NCBI GenBank assembly: GCA_018052735.1 | Contig: JAGPMT010000007.1 | Location: forward strand, 1 to 64,000 | DNA from: Phycisphaerae bacterium | Lineage (GTDB): Bacteria; Planctomycetota; Phycisphaerae; Sedimentisphaerales; Anaerohalosphaeraceae | DNA: 64,000 nt | Direction of reading: 5' to 3' | Made by a program: the position numbers and the translations under genes | Shown here: positions 25,754-34,157 of the stretch, one piece after another | Numbering within the stretch: the first letter of the stretch is position 1 | Layout of the letters: each line of letters starts with the position of its first letter | Notes under the pieces: generated by a model | Told to the model about the DNA's origin: nothing | The model's input: only the letters and a program-made list of their open reading frames with translations | Databases searched by the model: none

Positions 25754-27490
25754 TTAAAAACTCTCCGGCAGAATCCGGGTTGCAGCATCCCGCAAGTAAT
25801 TCTTAATCTGCCGCGGAGAATCCATCGTTGCAACCTTGCGCGACAGCTCATTGCACTCCTCCATTGTTACTGAACGAATAATCTTTTTGACTTCGGGAAT
25901 CATCGGCGGCGCCAATGACAGCGTGCGCACACCCATCCCTATCAGCAGCATAATAAATTCTGGATCCGATGCGACTTCCCCGCATATGCTCAATCCGATT
26001 CCTGCCTTATAGGCATCCTGAATCACATTACGGATGAGCTTCAAAACAGCAGGTTCCGCCGCTGAATACAGTGTTGAAACATGTTCATTGGCACGATCTA
26101 CGGCTAATGTATACTGGATTAAATCATTGGTGCCGATGCTGAAAAAGGAGCATTCGTTAGCCAGCAAAGCAGCAGTCAGCGCCGAGCTGGGGGTTTCTAT
26201 CATAATGCCAACCGGCATTTGGGCATTGTACGGCACAGCATATTCATCCAAATCTTCCATTACATCCCGCAGAATCATCTTGGCCTGCCGAAGTTCCTGC
26301 AGGTTGGTAATCAGCGGAAACATAACCCGCACATCGCCCAGCACAGAGGCCCGCAGGATAGCCCGCAGCTGCGTTTTAAACAGCGGCAGTGCCTGCAGGC
26401 AGTAGCGGATGGAACGCAGGCCCAGCACGGGATTTGTTTCATTCGGATGCCATCCGGAATGCGGAAGTTTATCGGCTCCGAGGTCCATTGTTCGAATGAC
26501 AACGGTTCTGCCTTCAACTGCCCGAATAGCATCCGCATAAGCACTGTAGTGGTCTTCTTCCGTCGGCTCCTGCCCGCCGTATAAATACAGAAATTCTGTT
26601 CGGTACAGTCCTACACCCTGGCCGCCTTTGCTGATAACCACAGCGGCTTCGTCGGGAAACTCAATGTTTCCAAGGAGCTGAATCTCAACGCCGTCCTTCG
26701 TCTGTGCAGGCAGGTCTTTCAGCTCGTTCAGCTTACTGACAAACTGTGTTATCTGCTGGGCATAGCGATCATATTGCCTGCGGGTTTCTTCATCGGGATC
26801 GATTACAACAACACCGCGATTGCCGTCAACAATAACAACACAGTCCGGCGGTATCTCGGCGGACAAGTCCCCCAATGCAACCACAGCGGGTATCCCCAGC
26901 GACCGCGCAACAATAGCCGTGTGACTGGTGCGTCCACCCTTCTCTGTGGCAAAGCCCTTAATAAAAGTTTTGTTGAAGCCGGCCGTCTGGGTAGGGGTTA
27001 AATCTCGGGCAAGAATGACAACCTCTTCCCGCAAGTGATCCAGCTCCTCCTGACGCTTGCCGAGCAGATGGACCAAAAGACGTTTTTCAATATCATAAAT
27101 ATCAGCCGCCCGCTCGCTGATATAAGGATCGTCAATTCCGGCAAAATGGGATGCGATTTCTCTGAGAATGGCGGAAACAGCATATTCGGCTGTCACCAAT
27201 TCGTGATTAATCATATCGGTTATGCGCCGTCTGAAGCTCCGATCACGCAAAAACCGGAGGTGTACAGCAAAAATATCACGGATTTTGTCTTCCTCAATAT
27301 TCTTGGCTGACTTGACCTGTTCCAGTTCTGCTACAGCCGTAGCAAATGCCTTGCGCAGACGCTGTATCTCATGCGTCCGCTGTGAAGGCAGAATCGAGCG
27401 GCGAGGAATGCGGTAATCCTTTGAATCGATCAGCATTGGCTTTGCTATGGCAATGCCCGGTGAAACCGCAATTCCTTTTCTAATTTCCAT
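25754..27490 (-). CDS. ptsI: PTS enzyme I (phosphoenolpyruvate-protein phosphotransferase)
   Basis: This is the first component of the phosphotransferase relay, taking phosphate from PEP to HPr. The phospho-histidine lies in GGRTSHTAIVARSLGIPAVV (H190). The PEP-binding barrel shows GVGLYRTEFLYLYGG, RTMDLGADKLP, VMFPLI, GIMIETPSSALTA and the C-terminal FFSIGTNDLIQYTLAVDR and SICGEVASDPE. At 578 residues it has the standard length, without GAF or other regulatory domains. It follows ptsH by eight bases. No sugar-specific EIIBC permease lies in the window. Confidence 0.96.
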   Translation of the reverse strand: MEIRKGIAVSPGIAIAKPMLIDSKDYRIPRRSILPSQRTHEIQRLRKAFATAVAELEQVKSAKNIEEDKIRDIFAVHLRFLRDRSFRRRITDMINHELVTAEYAVSAILREIASHFAGIDDPYISERAADIYDIEKRLLVHLLGKRQEELDHLREEVVILARDLTPTQTAGFNKTFIKGFATEKGGRTSHTAIVARSLGIPAVVALGDLSAEIPPDCVVIVDGNRGVVVIDPDEETRRQYDRYAQQITQFVSKLNELKDLPAQTKDGVEIQLLGNIEFPDEAAVVISKGGQGVGLYRTEFLYLYGGQEPTEEDHYSAYADAIRAVEGRTVVIRTMDLGADKLPHSGWHPNETNPVLGLRSIRYCLQALPLFKTQLRAILRASVLGDVRVMFPLITNLQELRQAKMILRDVMEDLDEYAVPYNAQMPVGIMIETPSSALTAALLANECSFFSIGTNDLIQYTLAVDRANEHVSTLYSAAEPAVLKLIRNVIQDAYKAGIGLSICGEVASDPEFIMLLIGMGVRTLSLAPPMIPEVKKIIRSVTMEECNELSRKVATMDSPRQIKNYLRDAATRILPESF

Positions 27491-27498
27491 CTGTGCAA

Positions 27499-27807
27499 CT
27501 ACCCTTCCTTTTCGCCTGCCTCTACAGGTGAATCGCCGGCGAATTTCTGTTCCACCAGCCGCTTGAGAGCTTCAATGGCCTGTCGGGCATCAGCCCCGAC
27601 CGCCTGAATCCGCAGTCGGCTTCCGCAGGTCGCCGCCAGCATCGTCATTTGCATAATGCTCTTGGCGTCCACAGTCAGGTCCTGATGACTGACAGTAATA
27701 TCTGAATCAAACGAATTAGCCAAATCCACAAACTGCATGGCAGGACGCATATGCAGTCCTTCAGGATTTAGAATCTCTACCTCAATTTCGTGGATCGGCT
27801 TGGACAC
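27499..27807 (-). CDS. ptsH: Phosphocarrier protein HPr
   Basis: HPr accepts phosphate from enzyme I and passes it to EIIA. The active histidine is H19 in GLHMRPA; most HPr proteins have GLHARPA, so the Ala-to-Met change is unusual. Ser50 in AKSIMQMTMLAA corresponds to the regulatory serine (Ser46) phosphorylated by HPr kinase in many bacteria. The C terminus carries an extra acidic tail (DSPVEAGEKEG). It lies between ptsN and ptsI in one operon. Confidence 0.93.
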   Translation of the reverse strand: MSKPIHEIEVEILNPEGLHMRPAMQFVDLANSFDSDITVSHQDLTVDAKSIMQMTMLAATCGSRLRIQAVGADARQAIEALKRLVEQKFAGDSPVEAGEKEG

Positions 27808-27856
27808 GCTATTATTCCTGTATCTTTTTTACAGCACTAAAATTTAAAAGTTTTCA

Positions 27857-28327
27857 CTAACCGGCATCTTCATCGGCATCCCGAATCGCCTCTATAATTT
27901 CTTGACGTGTCTGGGCTTGCCGCAGGAATCGGCGGAAATCGTCTTTTTGGAGATTTTTGAAAATCGTTTCCATCGCCTGTAAATGCTTATCCGGCTTGTT
28001 GGTCGGACTTAAAAGCAGAAAAACAGAATAGACCGGCTGCTTGTCTAAAGAAGAAAAATCAATCCCGTTCTGTGAACAGCCCACCACTGCAACCGGTTCG
28101 GTGATAGATTCGTGCTTTACATGCGGTACAGCAACCCCCTTTCCTATGCCGGTGCTGGCTTCATTTTCACGTTTGATGACTGCCTTGGCCAGCATTTTGG
28201 GGTCGGCACCCTGCAATTTCTTATGCTTGCTCAATGAAGCAACAAGTTCCTGGATCACTTTGTCGCGTTCTGTGGATTCCAATTGAGCAACAATCGCTTC
28301 CAAACAAACAATATCGGCTAATTTCAT
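27857..28327 (-). CDS. ptsN: PTS EIIA component of the fructose/nitrogen-regulatory type
   Basis: This EIIA receives phosphate from HPr at a histidine. GVAVPHVKHESI holds the active residue (H69 counting from the chosen start), as in EIIA-Ntr and EIIA-Fru. The protein is a lone EIIA of 156 residues, with no EIIB/C attached. The neighbouring hpf gene, as in many rpoN-hpf-ptsN clusters, favours the PtsN regulatory role over sugar uptake. The start at 28327 (MKLADIVCLE) is chosen because AAGGAGACAGT precedes it; the longer frame to 28345 has no such site. No rpoN is present nearby. Confidence 0.9.
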   Translation of the reverse strand: MKLADIVCLEAIVAQLESTERDKVIQELVASLSKHKKLQGADPKMLAKAVIKRENEASTGIGKGVAVPHVKHESITEPVAVVGCSQNGIDFSSLDKQPVYSVFLLLSPTNKPDKHLQAMETIFKNLQKDDFRRFLRQAQTRQEIIEAIRDADEDAG

Positions 28328-28396
28328 ACTGTCTCCTTGGTACAAAAACCACTGTTGGGATTACCAAAGCATCTTGCTTGTCGCGGCATAACCCTA

Positions 28397-28747
28397 TTAA
28401 ACCACATCTTCTTCCGACAGCGGCTGAGTTTTAATTCCCGCCGGCGGCATCGCCTTATGTTCCCTTTGTTTTTCTTTGATTTTTCGAAGCTGCCTTTCCA
28501 GCTTATGAACTGCCATATCAATACAGGTATAGGTATCCATGCCGATTTCTTTGGCAACCAGCGGATCGTTGTGTTCGGCATGGGCTATCACCTCAACGCT
28601 TTGTTTGCCTCCCTCACTGCCTTCTATAATAACCTCGATGCGACTGATACCGTCATAATAGCGAGGCATTTTATCTACTTTTTCTTGAATATGGGCGCGA
28701 ATCGTATCCGTAATTTCGATATGCTTTCCTGTTACTGTTACGAGCAT
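28397..28747 (-). CDS. hpf: Ribosome hibernation-promoting factor
   Basis: This is a ribosome hibernation factor of the RaiA/HPF family that binds the decoding region of the 30S subunit and stores inactive ribosomes. The sequence MLVTVTGKHIEITDTIRAHIQEKVDKMPRYYDG is the family's beta-alpha opening, and YTCIDMAVHKLERQLRKIKEKQ is the second helix. At 116 residues it is close to the short form, without the dimerising C-terminal domain of long HPF. A GGAGG site precedes the ATG. It leads the hpf-ptsN-ptsH-ptsI run; the 69-base gap to ptsN leaves co-transcription likely. Confidence 0.92.
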   Translation of the reverse strand: MLVTVTGKHIEITDTIRAHIQEKVDKMPRYYDGISRIEVIIEGSEGGKQSVEVIAHAEHNDPLVAKEIGMDTYTCIDMAVHKLERQLRKIKEKQREHKAMPPAGIKTQPLSEEDVV

Positions 28748-28771
28748 CGGGACCTCCGATTATAAAGTTAT

Positions 28772-29500
28772 TTATTCATTTTCCAAAACCGGTTCTGCAC
28801 AAGGCGCTCCGTTGGGCCGTTGTTCAGCCGGCGCAATAACTCCAGCGCTTACAACAAAACGGATTGCTTCCTCTATCGATATATCCAACTCCACCGTGTC
28901 GGTCTTGGGCACCATAATAACATATCCGGTAAATGGTGTTGGTGAGGTTGGAACGAAAACGGTAAGCAGTTCTGCTTGAACCGTCTGTGCCACTTTTTTT
29001 AGACCTCTGCCTGTTACCAGACCAATCGACCATATTCCTTTCCGCGGATACTCAAATGCCACTACACTGCTGAATTCAAGACCTTTTTTGGTCAGCAGAA
29101 AATCCGTTACTTGCTTAATATATGGGTAAACTTGGCGTATCAGCGGGACTTTCATCAGGGTTTTTTCTATATAATGCCATATTGTATGGCCCATTACACT
29201 GGCCAAGAAAGCCCCTACAAAACAGACCCCAATAATGGCTATGAAAAAACCCGTTATTTTGCCCTGACCCTTGACCCAGAAACTGGTCAGGAATTCATAA
29301 TCCCACCGGTCCGAAAATAATAGTATTAAACGGACAAGCCCCCTGTTAATATGAATACTTATTTTGTCCTGAATAAAGATGTAACACTGGACAAAAATCC
29401 ATATTGTCAGGATAGTCGGCAATAAAGCAGCTACGCCTCGAAAGAAGTAGCTGCGAAAATTCTTCAACGCCTGCATAGCGCTTACTGTAGTCCCCGGCAT
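28772..29500 (-). CDS. DUF502 family inner-membrane protein
   Basis: This 242-residue protein is a DUF502 member of unknown function. Two membrane segments are visible: FFRGVAALLPTILTIWIFVQCYIFI (about 19-43) and ITGFFIAIIGVCFVGAFLASVMG (about 81-103). The family blocks IPLIRQVYPYIKQVTDF and TVFVPTSPTPFTGYVIMVP are also present, in the form VPLIRQVYPYIKQ and VPTSPTPFTGYV. The start could be 29500 or 29476 (MQALKNFRSYFF), and neither has a strong ribosome site. It lies 24 bases upstream of hpf in the same direction. Confidence 0.85.
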   Translation of the reverse strand: MPGTTVSAMQALKNFRSYFFRGVAALLPTILTIWIFVQCYIFIQDKISIHINRGLVRLILLFSDRWDYEFLTSFWVKGQGKITGFFIAIIGVCFVGAFLASVMGHTIWHYIEKTLMKVPLIRQVYPYIKQVTDFLLTKKGLEFSSVVAFEYPRKGIWSIGLVTGRGLKKVAQTVQAELLTVFVPTSPTPFTGYVIMVPKTDTVELDISIEEAIRFVVSAGVIAPAEQRPNGAPCAEPVLENE

Positions 29501-29732
29501 CGTGCCGTTTATAATATCATTATCACTGTTTTATGTGATACAAATCTACTTTTTAAGTCTAAACACTAACGGGCATTATGTACCCCGCAGCCGATTTCGT
29601 CAATAAAAATATAAGGAAGCCGCCGATTGTTTAGTAAAAGTTGGAGTTTTACAGAACTTTATACCTCGATAAACATCAGATTCATTGCAGGTGAGAAATA
29701 GACCGGTTAACAAAGACTCCCCACACTGATGG

Positions 29733-30755
29733 TCACTGCTTGTTTCCTACGTGATGAGGACCCAATAGATGCACTATCATCCCCGGCAAAGAGGCAGCGA
29801 TCCATGTTATCCGCTGACACAATGCCAACGCAGTAACGGATTCTAAGTCTGCATGGGCAAAGGTTACAAACAAAAATACCACCCCCCCTTCCAGAATTCC
29901 AATACCGGCTATGCTGATAGGGATAGAACCGATAATCCATACTATCGGGAAAAAAACAAAATAATATCCCCAACAGGCCCCTATTCCAAGTTCACGCCCT
30001 ATAGCCCAATATGATAAAATTACAATACTTTGCAACAAAAGTGTCAAACCGAAACTTACAACAAGAACCAGAGGATAATGATAATAAATCGTAATTACTT
30101 CTTTCAGTTGACCCCAAAAATATAAAACTCTCTCGAACAGTCTTTTAAGGATCACCTCAAAATTAATCCAACGTCCTAAAACAAAAACAGATATAACTAT
30201 TAGGACAACTAATATAACTGAATAAAACCGGATATGAGGGTATCTTTCCAATAAGGAACTTATTAACGAATTTGAATGGCTGACTTGCAGCATGCCTTTT
30301 TGGCCGCGCATAAAAAGCAAATAACCGGCAACCGCAATAATTAAGGTAGAAACCAGACCCATAATTCTGTCAATGATCACGCCAAGAGCGGCCTGAAGTT
30401 TTTTGGGACTATGCTGAGATACATACCAAGCACGAATCAAATCACCGCCGACAGAACTGGGCATAAAGTTATTGAAAAATAAACCCAGAAAAGTCAGCTT
30501 AATTGTCAACCATAGAGAAATCGCCACTCCTTGTGCACGCAGAAAAATCCACCACCGGAGCCCCAATAATGCCTGAGAAAATATATAGATTAAACTTGCC
30601 GCCGGCAGCACAAGAGGATGCATGCGCTTCAAAGTCAAGCCAACCTGCCGAAAATCAACATCTTTAAAAATAATATAGCACGCAACGGCCGCTATAACGA
30701 TGCGAAGCAACAGTAACAGACGCGGCTTGAGTTTTTGGTTTTCTTTTGTCGTCAA
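29733..30755 (-). CDS. UPF0104/YbhN-like multi-pass membrane protein (lysylphosphatidylglycerol synthase TM family)
   Basis: This is a membrane protein of about 341 residues with the LPG_synthase_TM (UPF0104) pattern: repeated hydrophobic helices, LGLRWWIFLRAQG, LTFLGLFFNNFMPSSVGGDLIRAWYVS and DRIMGLVSTLIIAVAGYLL. Members are flippase-like or act in lipid or cell-wall assembly, and no catalytic domain is attached. The frame stays open to 30884, but that stretch overlaps the divergent hisI start. I prefer the TTG at 30755, preceded by CCAGAGG at a 7-base distance, giving the usual family length. It is divergent from hisI and would share its promoter region. Confidence 0.8.
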   Translation of the reverse strand: MTTKENQKLKPRLLLLLRIVIAAVACYIIFKDVDFRQVGLTLKRMHPLVLPAASLIYIFSQALLGLRWWIFLRAQGVAISLWLTIKLTFLGLFFNNFMPSSVGGDLIRAWYVSQHSPKKLQAALGVIIDRIMGLVSTLIIAVAGYLLFMRGQKGMLQVSHSNSLISSLLERYPHIRFYSVILVVLIVISVFVLGRWINFEVILKRLFERVLYFWGQLKEVITIYYHYPLVLVVSFGLTLLLQSIVILSYWAIGRELGIGACWGYYFVFFPIVWIIGSIPISIAGIGILEGGVVFLFVTFAHADLESVTALALCQRITWIAASLPGMIVHLLGPHHVGNKQ

Positions 30756-30871
30756 TAGCAAACCTCTGGAAAATTTCTTGTTTTTCAATAAGATAGCGAT
30801 TAAAAACAGCAACTGCAATAGTAGCGACGGATATTTTGGATAAGAAAATCGAAAATCAGGAGTTTTGTAAG

Positions 30872-31282
30872 GTGAGCATAACAAATAAAGAAATTGAAGA
30901 TGGACTAAGTTTTAAGCCCAAATTTGACGCCTCTGGATTAATTACCGCTATTTCTCAGGATGCCCAAACCGGACAAATCCTAATGGTCGCCTATATGAAT
31001 GAGGAGGCACTCAAGCTGACCCTCCAGACAGGCAACGCTGTCTTCTACAGCCGGTCGCGAAAGAAATTATGGAAAAAAGGAGAAGAATCCGGCCACGTCC
31101 AGAAAGTGCGCCAGATACTTGTGGACTGCGACCAAGATTGCCTGATATTAAAAGTTACTGTCGATCAAGGCCAATGCCATGTCGGCTACCAATCCTGCTT
31201 CTATCGCCAGGTCGTCAGTGATAAAACACTGGAATTCATATCCGAAAAAACGTATGACCCCAAACAGGTTTATAAAAAATAA
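30872..31282 (+). CDS. hisI: Phosphoribosyl-AMP cyclohydrolase
   Basis: This enzyme opens the adenine ring of phosphoribosyl-AMP, the third step of histidine synthesis. The family pattern is complete: [37 protein letters not shown], the zinc/magnesium site in [12 protein letters not shown], and [15 protein letters not shown] start at the GTG at 30872 ([10 protein letters not shown]), with AGGAG nine bases before it. The frame is open to a TTG at 30836 but the extra residues are atypical. At 136 residues it is the stand-alone HisI without the HisE pyrophosphohydrolase domain. No other his gene is adjacent. Confidence 0.93.
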   Translation: MSITNKEIEDGLSFKPKFDASGLITAISQDAQTGQILMVAYMNEEALKLTLQTGNAVFYSRSRKKLWKKGEESGHVQKVRQILVDCDQDCLILKVTVDQGQCHVGYQSCFYRQVVSDKTLEFISEKTYDPKQVYKK

Positions 31283-31384
31283 TCTTTCTCTGTGAAAATT
31301 GTATAAAGATTTGAATTTTATAAATTTATAGATGCCAAAAACACAAAGGTTTCTAATTCGCTTAGAAAAAACATAAAAATTTGG

Positions 31385-31497
31385 TTGACAGAATTCAAAT
31401 AAGTTTGCTAAAAGGAAGATGCTCCTTCTGCCGCCTGTGGTAAGCCCTGGGAAGTACACCGACTTCCTCCTCCTTAAGCCACAGGCGGATTTTTTTT
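31385..31497 (+). ncRNA. Candidate small RNA or leader with long terminator-like hairpin
   Basis: A TTGACA at 31385-31390 is followed, 17-18 bases on, by CTAAAAG (about 31408-31414), so RNA would start near 31420. Downstream, a perfect 10-bp stem CCGCCTGTGG/CCACAGGCGG (31431-31440/31479-31488) encloses TAAG/CTTA and an inner hairpin GGAAGT/ACTTCC (31450-31455/31462-31467). It is followed by A and eight T. The predicted RNA is about 80 nt. The gap runs from 31283 to 31738: its first 100 bases are AT-rich with nothing recognisable, and 31498-31738 is an AT-rich leader of the next gene. It is not a tRNA, SRP or 6S RNA that I can recognise. Confidence 0.55.
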
Positions 31498-31738
31498 GCA
31501 TAAAAAACCGTAATTAAATCACCACAAGGAGACCAAATAAATCTTGATTTTTCCCGATTCCTGCTGGTCAATAAATCCTTAAATAACTGTCTTTTAGGCT
31601 TTTATTGTGGTTTGATTTTCTCGATAAAATAAAGAATTTATTGAGTTTTCCAAGCAATAAGATATACTTCAAGCTGATTATATTAACGTTTGGTTTTTTT
31701 ATAGTTGTTCTTTCTATCATATTTGAAAGGAGTTATTT

Positions 31739-32842
31739 ATGCTGTTATATGTTTTGCGATTTTTATTCTTTATCACCTCAACGGCTTTTCTATTGGTGGG
31801 ACTCAATCGTACCGCTAAAACAGACCAAGATATTTACATCTTTTATGCAGCTCTGATACTGACAGTCGTTTTCATAGCCGTCGAATGGCTTACGCCTAAA
31901 AAAGCTCTCTTCACACTAACAGGAGTCTTTTTTGGCCTACTGGTCGGCATGGTTATCAACTGGGCTGTAAACTGGATAATCATGATGATGAATGACCTGT
32001 TCTGGCAGCTGCCGCCCAATACCCTTCGCATGGGAACATGGTTTGCAGATTTGTGTATATGTTTTTTATGCATCAGTATTGTGATCCGAACCAAGGACGA
32101 TTTCCGTTTTTTAGTGCCTTATGTTGAGTTCACTCGGCAAACTCGCGGTTTGCGGCCTTTGGTACTGGATACATCTGTTATCATTGACGGCCGCATTGCA
32201 GACATTGCCCAGACCAAGCTTTTTGACGCCCCGCTGATTGTGCCCCGATTTGTGCTCAATGAACTGCAGCTTATTGCGGACTCGCCGGATAAAATCAAAC
32301 GCAATCGGGGCCGGCGCGGGTTGGATATGCTCAATAAACTCCAGCATAGTCCTGTCGTAGAAATTACGGTTGACGATACTCCCCCGCCCGGACTTGACGA
32401 CAAAAGCGAAGTTGACCAGAAATTGGTTGCTTTTACGAAAAACTGCGATGGGCGTCTGGTTACTAACGACTTTAATCTCAACAAGGTTGCATCCCTGCGC
32501 GGGGTGGATGTCATAAACATCAATGATTTGGCAAATGCCCTTAAAACAGTTACTTTGCCGGGTGAAACCATGTCCGTCAAGATACTCCGTGTAGGAGAAG
32601 ATCCTCATCAGGGAGTTGGATATCTTGAAGACGGCACAATGGTTGTAGTTGAAGGTGCCAATGATAAGATTGGGCAAACCGTTACTTTTGCCGTGACCAG
32701 TGCGCTGCAAACCTCCGCCGGCCGGATGATTTTCGGCAAATGCGACAATGCCGGCGGCCCCGCAACCAATGAGAATGCCGGTTTGGAGCGAAATGGTTCG
32801 TATGACTCCAGAAAACGGCGACGGTCTTATCCAAATACATAA
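31739..32842 (+). CDS. YacL-like membrane PIN/TRAM domain protein
   Basis: Several N-terminal membrane helices (about residues 1-115) precede a PIN nuclease-type domain and a TRAM RNA-binding domain, the order of Bacillus YacL. The PIN domain starts at LVLDTSVIIDGRIADI and includes FVLNELQLIADSPDKIKRNRGRRGLDML and GRLVTNDFNLNKVASLRGVDVININDL, supplying the acidic residues of the nuclease. The TRAM part (GVGYLEDGTMVVVEGANDKIGQTVTFAVT) follows. At 367 residues it matches the family. GAAAGGAG precedes the ATG. A terminator-like hairpin lies about 240 bases upstream, so expression may depend on its read-through or on a separate promoter. Confidence 0.85.
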   Translation: MLLYVLRFLFFITSTAFLLVGLNRTAKTDQDIYIFYAALILTVVFIAVEWLTPKKALFTLTGVFFGLLVGMVINWAVNWIIMMMNDLFWQLPPNTLRMGTWFADLCICFLCISIVIRTKDDFRFLVPYVEFTRQTRGLRPLVLDTSVIIDGRIADIAQTKLFDAPLIVPRFVLNELQLIADSPDKIKRNRGRRGLDMLNKLQHSPVVEITVDDTPPPGLDDKSEVDQKLVAFTKNCDGRLVTNDFNLNKVASLRGVDVININDLANALKTVTLPGETMSVKILRVGEDPHQGVGYLEDGTMVVVEGANDKIGQTVTFAVTSALQTSAGRMIFGKCDNAGGPATNENAGLERNGSYDSRKRRRSYPNT

Positions 32843-34011
32843 TGAATCCTGTCCCCAATCATCGAAAGCCGCCCTCGTGGCTCGTTGACAGACGGAATAC
32901 AGACAGCCTGAAATGGCGAAAGTATCAGAATACGGATATCCTGCCGCTGTGGGTAGCAGATATGGACTTTCGATGTGCTGAACCGATTATTGAAGCTCTT
33001 CATAAACGGGTTCAGGAGGGCATTTTCGGCTATGGCGCTGTTCCTCCGGCCGCTGTTGAGGCAGTGATGGGCTGGCTTGAAAAGCAGCATCAGTGGCACA
33101 TCGAGCCGGACTGGATTGTATGGGTGCCGGGGCTGGTGTCAGCGCTTCATATTGCATGCCGGGCATTTACAGAACAAGATGAGCACGTTCTGACATTTAC
33201 ACCTGTTTATCCTCCCTTTCTATCCGCTCCTCGGCTTTCAGGCCGCAGCCTTATAGTATGTCCGCTGAACAATGAAAATGGACATTACCGCATCGATTTT
33301 CACAGACTGCAGAAAATCCTGACCGACAAAACTCGCCTTCTTATCCTGTGCAGTCCGCACAATCCCATCGGCAGAGTCTGGACCAAAGACGAATTGCTGA
33401 AAATAATAGAAATCTGCAGTGAGCGAAATATTCTGCTGTGTTCCGATGAAATCCATTGCGATTTGATTTTAGACAAATCTGTACAGCATATTCCAACTGC
33501 GGCGTTAATGCATGGTGCAGAAAACAGAATTATTACATTGATGTCGCCTGCAAAAACATTTAATTTGCCCGGACTCAGCTGCGGATTTGCCGTCATTCCC
33601 GATATCCAGCTGCGCCGCCGATTCATTCAAACGGCAAGCGGAATTGTCCCGCATGTAAATGTCTTCGGCTACACGGCCTGCGCAGCTGCTTTTTCCGAGG
33701 GATTGCCGTGGCTGCAGGAGGTGCTGGACTATCTCCGCGAAAATCATCGTATTCTTTATGAAACGGTGAACGAAACACCGGGATTATCGATGGGCAACGT
33801 GCAAGCCACTTATCTTGCGTGGATAGATGTCAGCAGACTGAACATCTCGAAGCCGGCGGCTTTTTTCGAGCAGGCCGGCGTGGGCGTGATGGACGGCGCC
33901 GACTTTGGGCAGGCAGGATTTGTACGGCTTAATTTCGCTTGTAATCGGGATATTCTCTTAACAGCTTTAGACCGGATAAAACAGGCCGTCACCAATCATG
34001 TATGCGAATAA
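32842..34011 (+). CDS. PatB/MalY-type pyridoxal-phosphate beta-lyase or aminotransferase
   Basis: This is a PLP-dependent fold type I enzyme of the PatB/MalY group, usually a C-S beta-lyase acting on cystathionine, or an aminotransferase. LPLWVADMDFRCAEPIIEAL is the family opening. SPHNPIGRVWTKDEL and LLCSDEIHCDLI give the Asn and Asp of the PLP site, and SPAKTFNLPGLSCGFAVIP holds the Schiff-base lysine. At 389 residues it has normal length. Its ATG overlaps the stop of the YacL-like gene by one base (TAATG), so the two are coupled. Substrate cannot be decided from sequence. Confidence 0.88.
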   Translation: MNPVPNHRKPPSWLVDRRNTDSLKWRKYQNTDILPLWVADMDFRCAEPIIEALHKRVQEGIFGYGAVPPAAVEAVMGWLEKQHQWHIEPDWIVWVPGLVSALHIACRAFTEQDEHVLTFTPVYPPFLSAPRLSGRSLIVCPLNNENGHYRIDFHRLQKILTDKTRLLILCSPHNPIGRVWTKDELLKIIEICSERNILLCSDEIHCDLILDKSVQHIPTAALMHGAENRIITLMSPAKTFNLPGLSCGFAVIPDIQLRRRFIQTASGIVPHVNVFGYTACAAAFSEGLPWLQEVLDYLRENHRILYETVNETPGLSMGNVQATYLAWIDVSRLNISKPAAFFEQAGVGVMDGADFGQAGFVRLNFACNRDILLTALDRIKQAVTNHVCE

Positions 34012-34157
34012 GCATCACAAAAAAATTGAAAGGTTTGGGCTTTGCCCTTACACCATACAGTTGTTCAGAACCATTAAAAAATATAGCCGTCCGATTATAG
34101 GATATCTTACGCTTTGTTCATATAATGCTGTTTTTTAATGCAAGCTGGAAATAAGGC

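Noticed and set aside
28747-28786. TTGGAA-16-TATAAT just upstream of hpf
   Set aside because: Transcription from it would start only about five bases before the hpf ATG and would exclude the GGAGG site, so it is unlikely to be the working promoter.
30756-30884. Longer N terminus of the UPF0104 membrane protein
   Set aside because: It would overlap the divergent hisI start and its ribosome site, and it exceeds the usual family length; the TTG at 30755 has a GAGG site.
31385-31497. Reading the hairpin element as 6S RNA, SRP RNA or tmRNA
   Set aside because: It is too short and lacks the open central bubble of 6S RNA, the conserved SRP loop, and any tRNA-like or tag-coding part.
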